Source: Kalaharituber pfeilii (Eukaryota > Ascomycota > Pezizomycetes > Pezizales > Pezizaceae). From it: a stretch of DNA of 64,000 nucleotides. Both the position numbers and the translations under genes were made by a program. Under the pieces are notes generated by a model. It had not been told where the DNA came from, did not search any database, and saw nothing but the letters and a program-made list of their open reading frames with translations. This document shows, in pieces, positions 21,111-32,700 of the stretch. Location: contig WHUZ01000022.1 of assembly GCA_015179045.1 (NCBI GenBank), positions 186,001 through 250,000 of the forward strand. Direction: 5' to 3'. Within the stretch, counting starts at the first letter, position 1. Every line of letters starts with the position of its first letter.

Positions 21111-22492
21111 TTACATGGCTGCAGGGACGCTGGACTTCAACTTTCCTTGGACTGTACTCACGTTGTCTTCCACCTCTTTAGGTAACGCCCCCCCATATCC
21201 CGTTACAATCTCATCAACTATTAAGGTAACCTCACCCTTGACGCCCTCATCGAACAAAGCGACTTCACAGATCTTCAGCAATCGAATGGCGTACTCCTGC
21301 TTTCTCACCGCCAAGGACACCTCATCTGCCTTGTTGTCCACTTCGCCAATCAAGCGGGCAATATCTGTAGCTGCGTCTTTGACCTCTAAAAGCCCTTTCG
21401 AGAGGGCCGTGCTGTAAGTGCTAAGTCGCTGAGCCTGGATATTGAGAGTAGGCAGCTGTGTCTCTAGGACACTTAAAGCCGCTACGGTGCGTTGTAGATT
21501 CCTGAGTGCTGCACGGTCCCTAGCAATATCAAGCTGTATCCGCACGATCATACTACGAGTGTCAGAGATAGTTTGAGTGAGTGCGTTTATATGGTCCTCC
21601 AGAGGGGCTATGCGGATTCTATCAGGATGACCAAGCTCTGCTAATCCTAAAGTGAGGCCATCAAGAAAGCCGCGCAACTGTGGAGGATAGTTTTGTAAGC
21701 TTGTGACGGGGCACGGAGCCAAGTCTACGGGACAGGGTGTCATACAAGCCCCTAGAAATCTCATTGACCCTCCTCACTGACTCAAGCTTCTCCTGTTGCT
21801 CTCGAAGCGCGTTGTTCGACTGCCTAATAGTCTCCATTTGAGTGTTGATAGACTCGTTTCGGCTATCTATCATGCTATTGGTGGAATCAATCTGCTTTTT
21901 GGTGGCCTCAATCTCTTCCTCTATTCTCTTCTGCAACGGGATAATCGTTATCGCTTGTAGGTTCACATTCTGTACTCACGTCAAAGGATGTTCAAAAAGT
22001 TTAGTACGTCAACGGTTAACGAAGAGTAAAAAGTAAAACGCAGAGATTTCGAGTAAAGGAAAAGGTTGGCTGTCTTACTCTGAGATTAGCGTTCGCTACA
22101 GTCTCGATTGCTCCTTTCGCTCCTTCGTATAGTGACTTAAAGCCTTCTGACAATTGCTTGATCATTACCGTCTTCTTGTCATCGACATCAGAGGATTCTT
22201 TGTTATCGAAGTCCCCACGAATGACAACCGCAAACTTGTAGACGTTGCCCATTTCAAGCTGCAAGCGATGGAGGATCGTCTGGGCTGTGCGTGGCGCAAT
22301 CTTTGTAAGCTCATGATCAAGCTTGTTCAACTCGCCTGCGCATGCTGTCACCTGTTGAACTAGCTCCTGGTAGTGTTGGCTTTCTTCTTTGGTCAAACCT
22401 TGGCCGTGTACATCCGAAAGGAGCGCGGTAAGTTGAGAAGCATCAAAAGTCAGAGCGGCGAAAGCTGGGTTTGCAGTATCAGGTGCAGTCAT
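21111..22492 (-). CDS. Helical/coiled-coil protein, 3 exons (390 aa)
   Basis: Function unknown. Exons on the minus strand: 22492-22079, 21969-21778 and 21677-21111, joined at GTAAGA…CAG and GTGAGG…CAG in phase 0; 390 residues, no frame break. No signal peptide. Residues 1-138 are predicted mostly helical; 139-202 form a strong coiled coil (KRIEEEIEATKKQIDSTN); 203-390 contain a hydrophobic helix (LRGFLDGLTLGLAELG) and further long amphipathic helices ending in a short Gly-containing segment. The neighbour across 3.5 kb (25991-28844) is also almost wholly helical and transcribed in the opposite direction. The mix of coiled coils with hydrophobic helices resembles the layout of alpha-helical membrane-active proteins such as the XaxAB class, but no diagnostic motif was seen and a cytoskeletal or scaffold role is equally possible. 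The start was chosen as the first ATG of the open frame. Confidence 0.72.
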
Positions 22493-23206
22493 ATTTCCAG
22501 ATGTCGTCCTGCTTTAGCGACAGAGATATCCCCGCAGTGGAGGAGTGCCAGACAGCTACTAGGTGGTATTGTTTCAGCGGCTAGAAACAGTCGAGGCAAC
22601 TGAGTTGTCATATGAGCTATGAAAGAATCCGGATCAGCCTGAACGGTCAGAGATGCCACTATGTATACATGAATGCCAAGAGGCACGAGCTACCTCTCAA
22701 TGTGAAGGTATGCCACGCTTTCCTCATTTTCCCCTATATGCCGGCCTAAAGTGGGCATACCCGAGAGTGTTGTACATTACCCCCCTGTGATCAATTCTTT
22801 GCAGAATATCACAGTATCTGTACCTTCAAAATCCTGAAACAGCAAAACCTTGGAATCACCCTTCACGGTTGCCTTGCCCAATGGGCCAGCAGCCCGCTCC
22901 GGCTCCAGGCCCTTCCATCGCTGGCTAAAAGGGATACGAGAAGAATATAACATTACGTATTGAATATAAAATCCGCTGATTAACGAGACTAAGTACTCGT
23001 ATACGAGTAGTTCGACCTTTCTATATGCTGTACGATGTCATGGTTGGTGGCGATAGTACAAGCATACCCTGAACTGCATGCGCACGCACTGCATGTGCTC
23101 GCTGATCCACTCGTGTATGCATGCTGATCGCTAGTAGTGTACCCCGCATGTCGGCACGCCCCGTATGCGAGTAATAACTTGAAAAAGAAAAACGCTCGTT
23201 TGTTGG
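22493..23206. other. Intergenic; possible orphan exon
   Basis: On the minus strand 22935-22787 runs open from a TTTTAG acceptor to a stop (SQRWKGLEPERAAGPLGKAT … ELITGG) and could be a terminal exon or gene relic. Nothing recognised upstream of it. Confidence 0.35.
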
Positions 23207-23490
23207 GGATTATCGTTGTGCAGTGATGATATGCAGTGCATCGTTTCATCATTGTACTTGAGGTCTACGTATATTTACTGCACCATGACAATCTACTGAC
23301 ATATACCATGAAGCATGATTATGGTCTGCCGTCATATAATGGGAAAGCAGGTTTGCTTATATCGTTTTCAGGTTCTTGTTCAAACTGAGGATTTTCGTTT
23401 TCACTGAAAGTTGTCTATGTATGTCACTTTGTGTTTTGTATCTATTGCAATGCAATAAGCGACGTGCCCAATTCAATAAGTGCAAATAAT
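23207..23490 (+). repeat. Dispersed repeat R1, copy 1
   Basis: Colinear with 47327-47693 (shared ATATGCAGTG…TACTTGAG, GGTCTG(C/T)CGTCAT, GAAAGCAGGTTTGC, TCTATTGCAATGCA blocks). Flanking it, CTCGTATATGCATGCTGATCGCTAGTA-like words recur at 23100-23170, 23570-23620 and 23645-23690. Identity of the element unknown. Confidence 0.7.
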
Positions 23491-24086
23491 GGTGATCGCT
23501 AACACTCCGCATGTGACCCCGTAACCTCGTAAGCTATGCGCGTATCGCCTTTTTAGACAACAGCCAATTCGTTCGTATATGCATGTTGATCGCTAGTATC
23601 CGACACCCCGTATGCGAGTAATGACTTCGAAGAAGAAAACCAGCTCATCGACTCGAATATGCAGGCTGAGCGCTAGTACTCCGCATACAGCAGGTATACT
23701 CGAGTAGAGTGGCGACCAAGGAGGTGGTTAGGTATTGTATATGCTCTACAGAATCTACCGCTAAACACTTACTGTCAGTCTCGCCCCAAAGTCAGAAAGC
23801 GTGGAGTTAGAAGGCATACAGAATTCAGTTCTTGCTATCAGAGCAATGTATGGTTGTGACACCTCTGGATGTACAGTCAAAAATTTATGAGCGTTGGCTC
23901 GCAAAAGTGTGATAATAAAACTTGAATCCGATTCTCCTAAAAGTGGACGAAAATCAGTGAAAAATTCTACAGACAACCTCCCGCTACGTTATGTTGTTGC
24001 TCGTGAGCACTGCGCTGGTCTTCACGTTTTTCTGTCTGTACTAGTATGTATGTATACTCTTGTCGCCGGAAAGTACTGTACGGCCG
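23491..24086. other. Gene-free stretch
   Basis: Contains the CGTATGCGAGTAATGACTT words noted for R1, otherwise nothing recognised. Confidence 0.35.
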
Positions 24087-24097
24087 TACAGTTGGGG

Positions 24098-24129
<32 letters not shown>

Positions 24130-24854
24130 ATCATTACTCGCGTGCCGCCAAAGGGACTATGGCGAGGTATTTAGTTACATAGAAAATGGAAGAAAAGGAA
24201 TAATCCCCGTTCATGCGCCCGCCATTGGAAGGAAATAAAGTGTGAAAAATGAAATGATCCGCCCAGTCCAAGATTTCCGCAATTGAAAAGAAATGAAGTG
24301 CAGAAAATGAACTGATCCCTCTATTCTTTTCCCGCGCAGTCCAAAATTTCCACCAGGATATCCCTGTCCTTGTCCTTGGGGTTCGGAGTAGGTTCTCCTC
24401 GCCACCCGGCCACCGTCGCTCCCAGACTTTGCACTGGGTCATGATGTGTTGAAAGGTCTTCTCCTCTTCGCCGCACCATCGGCACTCCGGACTTTCTGCC
24501 TTTCCTATCTTGTGTCCATTTCCGGAGTCCCTTGCCTCCTAGTATGCCCGTGAGTGTCGAGGCTAACTTTCCCAGGCGCGGTAATGGCCTGCAGTTGAGG
24601 TTTAGCCAGTTTCTCTCTGAGGCTCTCCATGATCTGCTTAGCTGGTTTATTCCCGCCTCGGTGACTATCTCGTCTTGATATTGGAGCAGGGTGCCTATCT
24701 TTGCGGCTTTGTCGGCTTCCGCGTTCCCTCTGACTCCTTTGTGGATACAGTTGGGTTGTTTAGCCAGTGGGGCAGAAGTGAGACAGGAAAACCTAGCTTT
24801 CTTGGTCAAAGCCACCTAACAGGCGTTCTTTCCGGCGGAATGAGTACGTACTAG
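24098..24854 (-). mobile_element. LINE-A copy, 5'-truncated
   Basis: Poly(T), hairpin, 3' UTR and about 165 codons of the RNase H/C-terminal region on the minus strand (GNAEADKAAKIGTLLQYQDE, then a frame-shifted zinc region). Imperfect TSD TACAGTTGGGG / TACAGTAAGGGG at 24087-24097 and 24855-24866. Confidence 0.82.
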
Positions 24855-24877
24855 TACAGTAAGGGGACAAAGTCTTC

Positions 24878-25090
24878 ATGATTTATAAGGTGGATGGACC
24901 GGAGTGCAGGTGGTCCGGGGAGGAGGAGACCACCGCACACGTATTGGGGCGCTGCAGGGTTTGGAAGACAAAATGCCCCGGAGGCGAAGGGGACCCCCTA
25001 AGGGAGACGGGAAGGACAAGGACACACTGGAGGCATTGTTGGACTGGGCGGGATGATAGGGTCACATACTTTATTCCGCTGCCATCAGAG
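24878..25090 (+). mobile_element. LINE-A C-terminal fragment
   Basis: Encodes DGPECRWSGEEETTAHVLGR … CRVW, the CCHC-like C-terminal motif with the second Cys changed to Ser, then a frameshift. It has no hairpin tail, so the 3' end is lost or rearranged. Confidence 0.7.
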
Positions 25091-25515
25091 CACCAGCACT
25101 TGCATTACAAGACTTTTGTTCCCCCTAGTGTATATAGCAACACGAGAAGAGAAACAAGAATGAAACAAAAGCAAATGTAACAGCGATGAGCGAAGAAGTA
25201 CGCGGACGCTCTAAGCCATTTATCGACCTTCGAACGTGATGACGGCCAGATTGCATTCATCATAGATGCCCCCCTAAGTACAGGTTACGCATATTATACT
25301 CCCTGTTCCTGTCCAACTGTGGAGCGATCAGGGCTTTTAAATATGGCGTCAGCAGTGCCTCGTATTAGCTATGTGTTCACATACCTCACCATGCATGAAT
25401 TAGCATTATGTTTTGTCAGTAGATAACTATACGCTCGACATGGGAGTTTTAGTCAAGTGTGTTCGAGTCGATACTAGGAAGGGTTTCCTCTTCCACCTGC
25501 TCTTTTTTTTCCCTG
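25091..25515. other. Gene-free stretch
   Basis: Nothing recognised. Confidence 0.3.
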
Positions 25516-25765
25516 TTTTTTTTGGGTCACTTGGCTCCGTGTACAGGCTGCTAAGCAAAGGGAAGAGACCATCTACCCCAGTCAAGTTCTGCATGTACCT
25601 ATTGGCTTTACGTATACATTTAGGACACCGAAGCTGGCGAACTATTGGTCGGCCCTCTACGGCATCCTGACTCCATTGTTTCTCCTCAAGGTTCTCCCAG
25701 CACTGCCAGGTATTGCGCCCCATCCTTGTCCTTCGTGTTGGGCCGCTCCATGACGCAACACACAC
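25516..25765 (-). mobile_element. LINE-C 3' fragment
   Basis: T-run, then GGGTCACTTGGCTCCGTGTA…CAGGCTGCTAAGC, a decayed LINE-C tail, followed by about 125 bp colinear with 10290-10380. Its minus-strand frame (QCWENLEEKQW…) matches that copy. Confidence 0.6.
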
Positions 25766-25858
25766 CTGATCCTACCAGTATGCATTGTGCATCATTTTCT
25801 TACCCAGCTCCGGATGGAGGAAGAGGGAGGGCACGAAGGTCCACTCAGACCTATGCTC

Positions 25859-25866
25859 TATATAAA
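25859..25866 (+). promoter_or_regulatory. TATA-box candidate
   Basis: TATATAAA lies 125 bp upstream of the ATG at 25991, a reasonable position for the core promoter of the coiled-coil gene. Motif only. Confidence 0.45.
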
Positions 25867-25990
25867 CCGACCCAGAATTCTTTGTCCCCCCATCAACGGA
25901 GGCCACATTCGAATATCGGCCAGCAAAGCTACGCAGATGCACCAAACTTAAACCCTTCGTACTCTGACATATCAGTCTTCAATACCAATC

Positions 25991-28844
25991 ATGGCAGCGA
26001 CACAAGATAACCTCCTCACGGTCTTGAAGGCCAAAGACGACCTCGAGAACCGAGAGAGGATCGCAGGCAAGCTCGTCAGCCAAATCAAAATGTCCGCGTT
26101 CTTCGAAGTCAACTGGGAGGATTTACTCATGGCCGCCCCCGTTGCGATCAGTAATATTGGGAAGTTGTATGCAGCGAGTTCATCGCGCGAGGCACAAACT
26201 ATTCAGTTGAATTTGGGCAAGGAGGGCAAAAAGAATTTCAATTCCGGTTTCATTGACCTCATTACGCTTCCATCACTCAAGGCAAATCTCGTGGCGTGCG
26301 GGGACATGGGTCGTTTCGCCTTTGTGGAGGCAGAGAACTGTATGGGTAAGCTTCAAGACTTGTCCCCAATAGTTGAAGAACAGGTCCGCATACCTCTCTC
26401 TCCTTCCTACACGGATATTATTTTATATACTCATATATTGTTATCAGGTGAGCAGTATCATAAAAGCTCTCGGTGATCCTGGAATCGCCCGCCGCTTCCT
26501 CCGCACCTACATGAACGCCCTCAAAGAGTCCGCCGACAAATGCCACCAGGCTGCCAAATCAATCGACGAGAAATTTGAAGACTGGCTCAAATTTATTACC
26601 GCCCTCCACGCTGTCTCCGAAAACACCTCTACAGTGGCCGAAACGAGCTTGGCCGAGGCCGAGATTAACCTCGCCGCGACAAAGGTCATGGCTAAGCAGT
26701 CTGAGCAGGGGGTACAGGACGCCAAAAAGTCGACAGAGAACCTTGCGAAGGCGCTGAACACGGCGAGGGACGCGTTTCAGAAAGCGTCGGAAAACTATCC
26801 TTCTGGGTATGTACAGGACCTGCCACAGAGCCCTTTGATCATACGATCTTCAGTTTCATTGGCCAAGTTGTGAATAGCTATAACTGACAGTGTGGTATAC
26901 TGCGATGGATAACATAGGTGGGAAATTGTTGGCCAACAAATCGTCAGCGACCTCGCATCAGCAGTCACCACCGCCCTCAGTCAAGGTATATCCGCCTACA
27001 TAAGTAACATGAATCCAATGGCGAAAGCCAAAACTGGTGTGGATATATTCGACAACGTCATCCATCCAGAGGAAGACAGGGACAAGGGTACTGATGGATC
27101 CACTGAGACAACATTGCAGCAACCGCGAGAACCTGTGCGGGCGGCGACACGGCCAAGAGACAGTGATGACCCTGCGTTCGTGCACGTTATCAAAGATAAC
27201 CCATATTTGACCACGCTGAACGCGCTGCTTACCGGTGGGAAGGATGGATCCGTGAATTGGGAAAGTGCCGCCGGGTTAGACGTGACTACAGACGCCGCTA
27301 AAGCTACCTCGACCGCTGCATTTGTTATTCGCATGCTTACAGACTCGCAACAGTCGTTTCAGAAGGAGGCAACTAACAAGGTGCCGAGTAAGACGTACCT
27401 CAGCATCCTGGAAACTGCTTTAAAGGTGAGTGCAAAATGGAGTACATCAAGCGGGTTGGTGGACCAAGCAGATTACTAAACGTTTGTGGTCCATAGGTTG
27501 CCAATGATCTCAAGGTAGAGGCAGACAAAGGGAAGCAGTTAAACCATAGCTGGCCGAAGGAGGATGACCCGATTGTAAAAAGCTGGCAACAACAATATGC
27601 ACCAAAATATCAACTAGCTGTACAAATGGTAGCTCTTGCAAGGGCACTGCCAGGAAACATATTTGGCGGGGTGAGTCCTGGCTGTCACACAGGCTTGAAG
27701 GCCAACTGACACAAATCGCTCCATAGGCACCACTAATGACCACCTACAAACCAGACCCCCAAGCGCAGGTTGCTCAAATCAACGCGAAGAGTGCACAAGC
27801 CAAGGCGCTACTGGATGCGGCCCAGAACAGACTTACCACCACGCAAACCGCATTGGCGAACAGTCAGAAGGTGTATCACCAATCGACGGAACTACTTGTG
27901 CAGCAGGAGAATAGACTGGGAGATCTTAAAGCGCAAATGGACAAGTTGACTCATTCGAAACTATCACTTGTAGGTGTTCTTCTACACTGCTCCGCCAATT
28001 CTTGGAAACCTTAATTCTCGAACCGCTGTCCTGTGTTATTCTTTATGACTTTCACTATTAGATCAGTGCGATTGATTGCCGGTGGGCCCTACTTGATATT
28101 TAGGAGGAAACTAAAAAAGTGCTCGCTCGCTGCATTCAAATCATGATCCCCTTGAAAGAGAACGTTACAAAGCTCGTGCGATATTTCGAGGCACTTTCGG
28201 GAATGATTGATATCCAAATGAAGAGCACGGTTGACCTATTCCTGAAATTCATCCAAGGCACTGTAAGTCCGGAACGTAGTGATCCTAGTGATCCTTCAAA
28301 AGAGTTGAGGAACATTGGAAACTATACAATCATGGATTTTGAGCGCTCTGTGAGGAGAACCCCCTCTGCGATCTTGCTTGCGTTGTTATATACTAACGGC
28401 AGACTTTGCTTTGATCCTGGATGATAGCACCTTTTTCAGTTTACTCTTACGATCGATGCATATTTTAGTCTCCTAGGTGATATTGCACGCATGTGGAGGC
28501 AGGTCTCTAGGGATCACATCTTTCCTGGGGTCAAACTTGCTGACAACGTCTCAATTACCGTTACTGGGGAGCACGAGGAGGAGGAAAGAGAGCGCAGTGT
28601 AAAACGCCTGTCGGATTGGGCTGATAGTGCACGGGAGGGAATTAAAACGATTGTTGGGAAGGTGAGCGGTCAAGAGGGCATGCAACTATGGGACTTAAAA
28701 TGATTTTAACTTCTTGCATAACAGAAACGGCAGGAAATCCTGGGTGGGATGGAAAATACTGTTCAGGAAGTGACTAAGACCATACAAATGCTCCCACCTT
28801 CACCCCAGGAGATCATAACGCGGTCCAAAAAGGTTCCGAGGTAG
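25991..28844 (+). CDS. Large helical/coiled-coil protein, 8 exons (~754 aa)
   Basis: Function unknown. Exons: 25991-26383, 26448-26806, 26918-27425, 27497-27670, 27727-27969, 28104-28349, 28440-28661 and 28725-28844, all phase-consistent, 754 residues. Donors are mainly GTGAGT/GTATGT; the first (GTCCGC) is weak. No signal peptide. Nearly all helical: hydrophobic helix near residues 40-60 (WEDLLMAAPVAISNIGKLYA), coiled coil in exon 2 (ETSLAEAEINLAATKVMAKQ), helix VGQQIVSDLASAVTTALSQG opening exon 3, long coiled coil in exon 5 (QAKALLDAAQNRLTTTQTAL), acidic EHEEEERERS stretch in exon 7. The stop at 28842 follows an A(5) run at 28827-28831; another frame stays open from there to a GTGAGT donor at 28912, so the annotated C-terminus may reflect a one-base break. 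Divergent partner: 21111-22492. Possible roles: scaffold/motor-like structural protein, or membrane-active helical protein; neither shown. Confidence 0.7.
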
Positions 28845-29171
28845 TCAAGTGTAGTGCAGAGATTGGGCTGAAGGCGAATGCGGCTGAAAATCCAATGAAT
28901 AGGTTTAACGTGAGTACAAGAGTTCTATGGAATCATGAATCTCTGCCAGAGTCCCCTCAGTCGTCCGTGCTGTGAATTTCGTGACCTGACTAACCCAAGG
29001 GAATTTGTAGCTGTGAAACCCCAGTAGTCCTACAGAGTGAATTGGTGGATGGAGTGGATTTGCAGATTTCGTCATGGAGCTGTGGGTTGGGTGGCAGTTT
29101 TTACAGGACCTCATGTTATGGTATAGTCAGCGTGTCATTATACAAATCAAGCACTCGTTTAAGCTTTCTTA
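28845..29171. other. 3' flank of coiled-coil gene
   Basis: Begins with the alternative open frame noted for the gene, then unique sequence without recognisable features. Confidence 0.35.
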
Positions 29172-29184
29172 TAGGTTTCTAGAT

Positions 29185-29239
29185 GCCCTGCCATGGCGAA
29201 TAGCTATGCGGGGTCATGTGATAAAAAAAAAAAAAAAAA
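29185..29239 (+). mobile_element. LINE-B 3' tail insertion
   Basis: GCCCTGCCATGGCGAATAGC…ATGCGGGGTCATGTGAT and A(17). 13-bp TSD TAGGTTTCTAGAT at 29172-29184 and 29240-29252. Confidence 0.93.
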
Positions 29240-29469
29240 TAGGTTTCTAGATCTCCGGTTAGGATCACATGAGACAAGTATTCATCGTATACAATGGCTC
29301 TTTGAGAGCGTGTATATATTCTATCTAGTTTATCTTGCCACAAAAAGGATTTATAAATCAACCCTGTGACGGCGGCTCTGGATAGACTATTCCATAGAGG
29401 TTTCATTCTGTTTTTTGAGCTCCCGTAATTGTATCTATCAAAGGACTTACCTCAGTGCTTACTTAGCTT

Positions 29470-29745
29470 CTTGCAGGGTGCTAGGTTTGTGCCATTTCTG
29501 CAGGATCCGTCCATATTGCTTAGCCAGATATGGTTGGTGAGGGCTCTCCTGCCGCAGTCTTTCCATCCTGATCCGCGTCAATGGCAACAGATGAATAGGT
29601 ACATCTAGATGATGGTCCAGGCCCTAGGGGATTCATTCGAGGGGGGCATGGGGGGCAGACATTGCAAGGCCGTATGGACGACGTGAGATCCTATCTGGAG
29701 TTCCAGCTTAGCGCTTGTGTAACGGTACAAATTCTGGGCTGGTAC
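29470..29745 (+). repeat. Dispersed repeat R2, copy 1
   Basis: Colinear with 50138-50390: TTGCAGGGTGCTA(G/A)(G/A)TTTGTGCC at one end, GACGTGAGATCCTATCTGGA and GGTACAAATTC…GGCTGG at the other. Unknown element. Confidence 0.6.
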
Positions 29746-29754
29746 TTATTTTCT

Positions 29755-30135
29755 TCTTTTTATATCACTACTCTTATACCGCCTTGTGGGCTATGACGAG
29801 CATAAATACAAAGGGAATAATAACAGGGAAGAAATTTATCAAAGTAAAACAGAAACTGCGGTCTCCTCCAATGTCTCTCCCTACCCATCACAGCAGCTCT
29901 GACAGGGGGTATGGTTCATCTTGGCAATTTGCTGTGGCCTTCCTCTTTTTTTTTTTTTTTTTAATATCAGTACTCGCATGCCGCCCTATGGGCTATGGCG
30001 AGGGGGGCTTCCTCATTGCCACCAGGCCTCCTCACTCCTTCCTTCTCAAAACCTTGCACCTGTAGCAGATGTGTGCAAGTGTCTCCTCTTCTATGCCACA
30101 GAATGAGCTGAATTTGACAGGTATGGCAGGCTCCT
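29755..30135 (-). mobile_element. LINE-A 3' copy, decayed
   Basis: Decayed hairpin (CTCGTCATAGCCC on the minus strand), 3' UTR, then a frame-broken C-terminal zinc region (CGIEEETLAHICYRCKV). Interrupted by a younger LINE-A tail. Confidence 0.75.
29946..30007 (-). mobile_element. LINE-A tail nested in LINE-A
   Basis: Poly(T), full reverse hairpin. TSD CTTCCTC at 29939-29945 and 30008-30014. Confidence 0.88.
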
Positions 30136-30240
30136 CTCAATAGCGCTATATACTGCAAAATAATCAGTTTGTAGAAAGGAGGAATAAAAGAAGAAAAGTG
30201 AGAACAGGGCTGTGAATAATATAGTAAGTAGGAGCTGAAG
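30136..30240. other. Spacer before the 2.45-kb element
   Basis: Short gene-free spacer; nothing recognised. Confidence 0.3.
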
Positions 30241-31451
30241 GATGTTGTCACGCACGGCGGGCGAGCGCTGCTAAGGGATGTGACCGGTTCAGGGTAACAG
30301 TAACTTAGTTCCGCAGGCGCTGAATGGCAGGGGCTTCATAAACTTGACAGGAGAGGCTTGACAGGAGAGGCTCGTGAGTGGCGGTTCAGCAGTTCCAGTT
30401 CAGCGGCAATGGCAGCCCATGTTGAAAAGGCAGAGAGGAAGATCAGACACTGAATAAGAGTTAGAGAATGACCAGAATAACAAGAACATATGGACTACGA
30501 GGAACCATATGGGTCTATTAAGAAGACAAGACAACAGACAAGGAGAGAATGAACTATTTACATGAGGGCCAGATTGTCTTAACGTCGACCCTGGAATTCC
30601 GGCTTCGCACGTAGAATGAGAAGGGCTTCGTCACGTAGAACAAGAGAGCTTCTCTGAAGGAATAAAGAAGATCTGTACCGTTAGGTCCAATAAGCCTGAT
30701 TGATTAAAGAGATGCAGAACAAACAGGATTATATACATGATGAGCATTGTATGACGTGACTGCAGAACCATGACTAGACAGGCAGGTGCGGAAGTCACGG
30801 AATGCGTGGCTTGCAACTAAGCGCTGTGGCGTGAAGTTGGTGCTGTGGCGTTAGTGCATGATTCATCGGAACCTCTCCGGACAGGCAGATTCTGCCTGCC
30901 GCTCCCGGACCTCATCAGGCGATAAACTTTACGCCATGACACTGTGACACAGGTACCAACATTGTGGGGTAGGTAGATCAAATGTTGGTACTTGTTACCA
31001 GCATTTAGTGATGCAAAATAGAGGCTGGGCATAGTCCGTGCGAGAGGTCAGTGACCTGGTGTGGCAACAGGGTATCTTCTCTGTTGAGAGGACAGTTTTG
31101 TAGGGAAAACAGCAGCGTTTCTCTTGGGGGCCTTGGTAAATAGCAATGTAGCTACAGCCTTTCAACCAACGCATGCTATTACAGCAACAAATGCTGGTAA
31201 TGAGTAGTATTACTTACTGTACCAATACACGCTTCCATGTCACAACAAGCTTGGACCATTGTTTGAATTGCAGACACCAATTCCAATCACTTTAATTCAT
31301 CCTAGATGGCTATTAACTACATCAACCGAACATACAGCGTCAATGTCTCAAGCTGCCGAATTGTGATCATTGAATATTGACTCATGGCCAAACGGCGCCA
31401 GCCGGATTCTCAACTTCACATATTGTAGTGAGGTAACCTATTTTTTTTTTG

Positions 31452-31496
31452 TCTCTGCGATAGGATTGTAGCTTGTATGCGGAACAAAATTATTTA
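31452..31496 (+). mobile_element. Old LINE-C tail
   Basis: TCTCTGCGATAGGATTG, TAGCTTGTATGCGG, then A-rich. Similar to LINE-C tail but decayed; no TSD. Confidence 0.45.
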
Positions 31497-31853
31497 AACA
31501 GAGCAATGTCATGCCAATCTTTCTAGCGAAGAATTCAAACCTGTAAAGCAGCGTAGCTCATCCAGCAGTTTCAAAACTGTCAGGCTTTGCAGGATATCCT
31601 GAACCTTTTACTACATACACCTGCACCTCAATTGCACACCCTCAAAATGCTCTGCACTGCAAATGAATAAGCTCTTGTGCATCTGGAGTAGTGTACTCCA
31701 AATGTAACATCCTACGAGCATGAGACAGCGCAAGACGAAGCCTACCAGCAGTGACCGGAACTGATGAGCAAGTAATATGACAGGGTGAGGTACTACAGGA
31801 AACCCAAAATTTCATTTTTGTTTCTTCATCTGCTCATTAATTCAGATCTATTT

Positions 31854-31888
31854 GAAAGCGATTAATGATATAAAAAAAAAAAAAAAAA
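31854..31888 (+). mobile_element. Ultra-short LINE-A insertion (35 bp)
   Basis: GAAAGCGATTAATGATAT plus A-run; only about 14 nt match the LINE-A tail (GCGAT variant). 12-bp TSD TCAGATCTATTT at 31842-31853 and 31889-31900. Confidence 0.9.
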
Positions 31889-32700
31889 TCAGATCTATTT
31901 TTCCATTTTTCATTTTTTACTTAATTGAGTAATCATGCATTCAAACTAGTAGATCACAGCATGGGCCGACATTTGGTAGCCAGTGGGCACGGTACGCACT
32001 TACGTCACTAGTCCACTTTAAAACTTGTCTTGCCATATGCCTGTACCAACAACTGATCATACCTACCCCACAATGTTGGTACCTGTGTCACAGTGTCATG
32101 GCGTAAAGTTTATCGTCTGATGAGGTCCGGGAGCGGCAGGCAGAATCTGCCTGTCCGGAGAGGTTCCGATGATTCATAAACATAATGGCAACGTAGTGTA
32201 GATCATGGATATGTTAAATGAAAGAACAGAACAGCAACCAATAAGCAGACGAAACAGCAGTCAGAAAGAACTATCTATTAGTAACAGTAACAGAAAAGAA
32301 CTTATCTATTAGTAACAGCAACACACGGGTGGCGGATGTCATGTTTTGACACAGATGGGGCCTTTATATACATGATAGGCCCATTAGCGAAGAAACATAA
32401 TACAAAGGTAGGAGCGGCGACGAGGGCGGTAGCAAGAGCAGGAGAGAGTCAGAAATGAGGGCCGTGGCAAGAGCAGCGCAGTGGCGAAGGCAGAGTTTTC
32501 AGTTAGCAACCATGATAAGCCATAGGCCTACTTTGGCAGGCAGGCGGGCTATACTGGCAGCTGGCTGGCTACGGCTGGCTAGCTACTTGTAGCTAGCTGG
32601 TTCTATGAGCTTGCCGGCTGTCAGCAGGAGGCGATCGCGGCTTGCCGGCGGTCGTGGCTCGAGTGTGCGGAAGCTGTAGGGCACGGGCTGTGACAGATGT

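Larger units (their letters stand above)
30246..32695. mobile_element. 2.45-kb TG…CA element with inverted internal repeat
   Basis: Bounded by TGTCACGCACGG and GGGCACGGGCTGTGACA, with a direct 5-bp TSD GATGT at 30241-30245 and 32696-32700. Inside, about 145 bp at 30855-31000 is repeated inverted at 32042-32187 (GGTACCAACATTGTGGGG, GGAGCGGCAGGCAGAATCTG). TG…CA ends and a 5-bp TSD suggest an LTR element, but the halves are inverted, not direct, repeats. No coding frame seen. A LINE-C relic and an ultra-short LINE-A lie between the arms. Confidence 0.7.
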
